Below are positions 33,122 to 34,409 of a stretch of 34,409 nt of DNA, piece after piece. A program made the position numbers and the translations under genes. Source of the DNA: Actinomycetes bacterium (GTDB lineage: Bacteria > Actinomycetota > Actinomycetes > Mycobacteriales > Pseudonocardiaceae). Under the pieces are notes generated by a model that ran no database searches, was not told the DNA's origin, and worked only from the letters and a program-made list of their open reading frames with translations. The stretch is taken from contig JAJYTH010000032.1 in the NCBI GenBank assembly GCA_021793175.1, forward strand, positions 1 through 34,409, written 5' to 3'. The first letter of the stretch is position 1, and every line of letters starts with the position of its first letter.

Positions 33122-34409
<1,288 letters not shown>

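Overview
The window is a chromosomal stretch from a high-GC Gram-positive bacterium, most likely an actinomycete of the Pseudonocardiaceae type. The grounds are the strong G/C bias at third codon positions, frequent GTG starts with 4-base ATGA/GTGA gene overlaps, several leaderless-type promoters, an F420-type nitroreductase-fold enzyme, and a small membrane gene directly after hisB. The genus is inference. No tRNA, rRNA, CRISPR array, transposase or phage gene was seen.

Positions 1-6720 (+ strand) hold one tightly coupled operon for an ADP-heptose-type sugar nucleotide and its use: gmhB, a family 9 glycosyltransferase, gmhA, an hldE-type kinase/nucleotidyltransferase fusion, a short-chain dehydrogenase, a second family 9 glycosyltransferase and a UDP-glucose dehydrogenase. 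It ends in a hairpin and an AT-rich spacer. Positions 6938-7960 hold a divergent pair, a CBS-pair protein and a STAS-domain anti-sigma antagonist. A C-terminally truncated gene follows at 8065.

Positions 8407-17088 (- strand) are a compact operon read from right to left: an inositol-3-phosphate-synthase-like cyclase, a UbiA prenyltransferase, a TIM-barrel protein fused to an EboA-like domain, a TatD-like hydrolase (EboB-like), an EboE-like TIM barrel, an EboF-like phosphodiesterase, a cytosolic sugar isomerase/epimerase and a Tat-exported relative of it. It looks like an Ebo cluster in which the usual 3-dehydroquinate-synthase-like cyclase (EboD) is absent and a different sugar-phosphate cyclase takes its place. 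I regard it as the most interesting system here.

Positions 17267-26738 (- strand) form a sugar-uptake unit with its own sigma70-like promoter: ABC ATPase, permease, lipoprotein binding protein and Gfo/Idh/MocA oxidoreductase, followed by a 1531-residue secreted protein combining ThuA, sorbosone-dehydrogenase propeller, PKD, carbohydrate-binding, DUF1080, Ig-like and FIMAH-like regions. ThuA, DUF1080, Gfo/Idh/MocA and AP-endonuclease-type TIM barrels recur in 3-keto-glycoside metabolism, so this unit, perhaps with the TIM-barrel genes at 8407-10280, may oxidise, cleave and import a glycoside.

Positions 26854-34409 are mostly housekeeping: a GT39-type membrane glycosyltransferase, dihydrolipoyl dehydrogenase, a PlsC-type acyltransferase, a deazaflavin-type oxidoreductase, a threonine dehydratase-like enzyme, divergent soxR, and the end of a his operon (partial hisC, hisB, small membrane gene). 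The soxR/his boundary carries two adjacent families of short tandem repeats.
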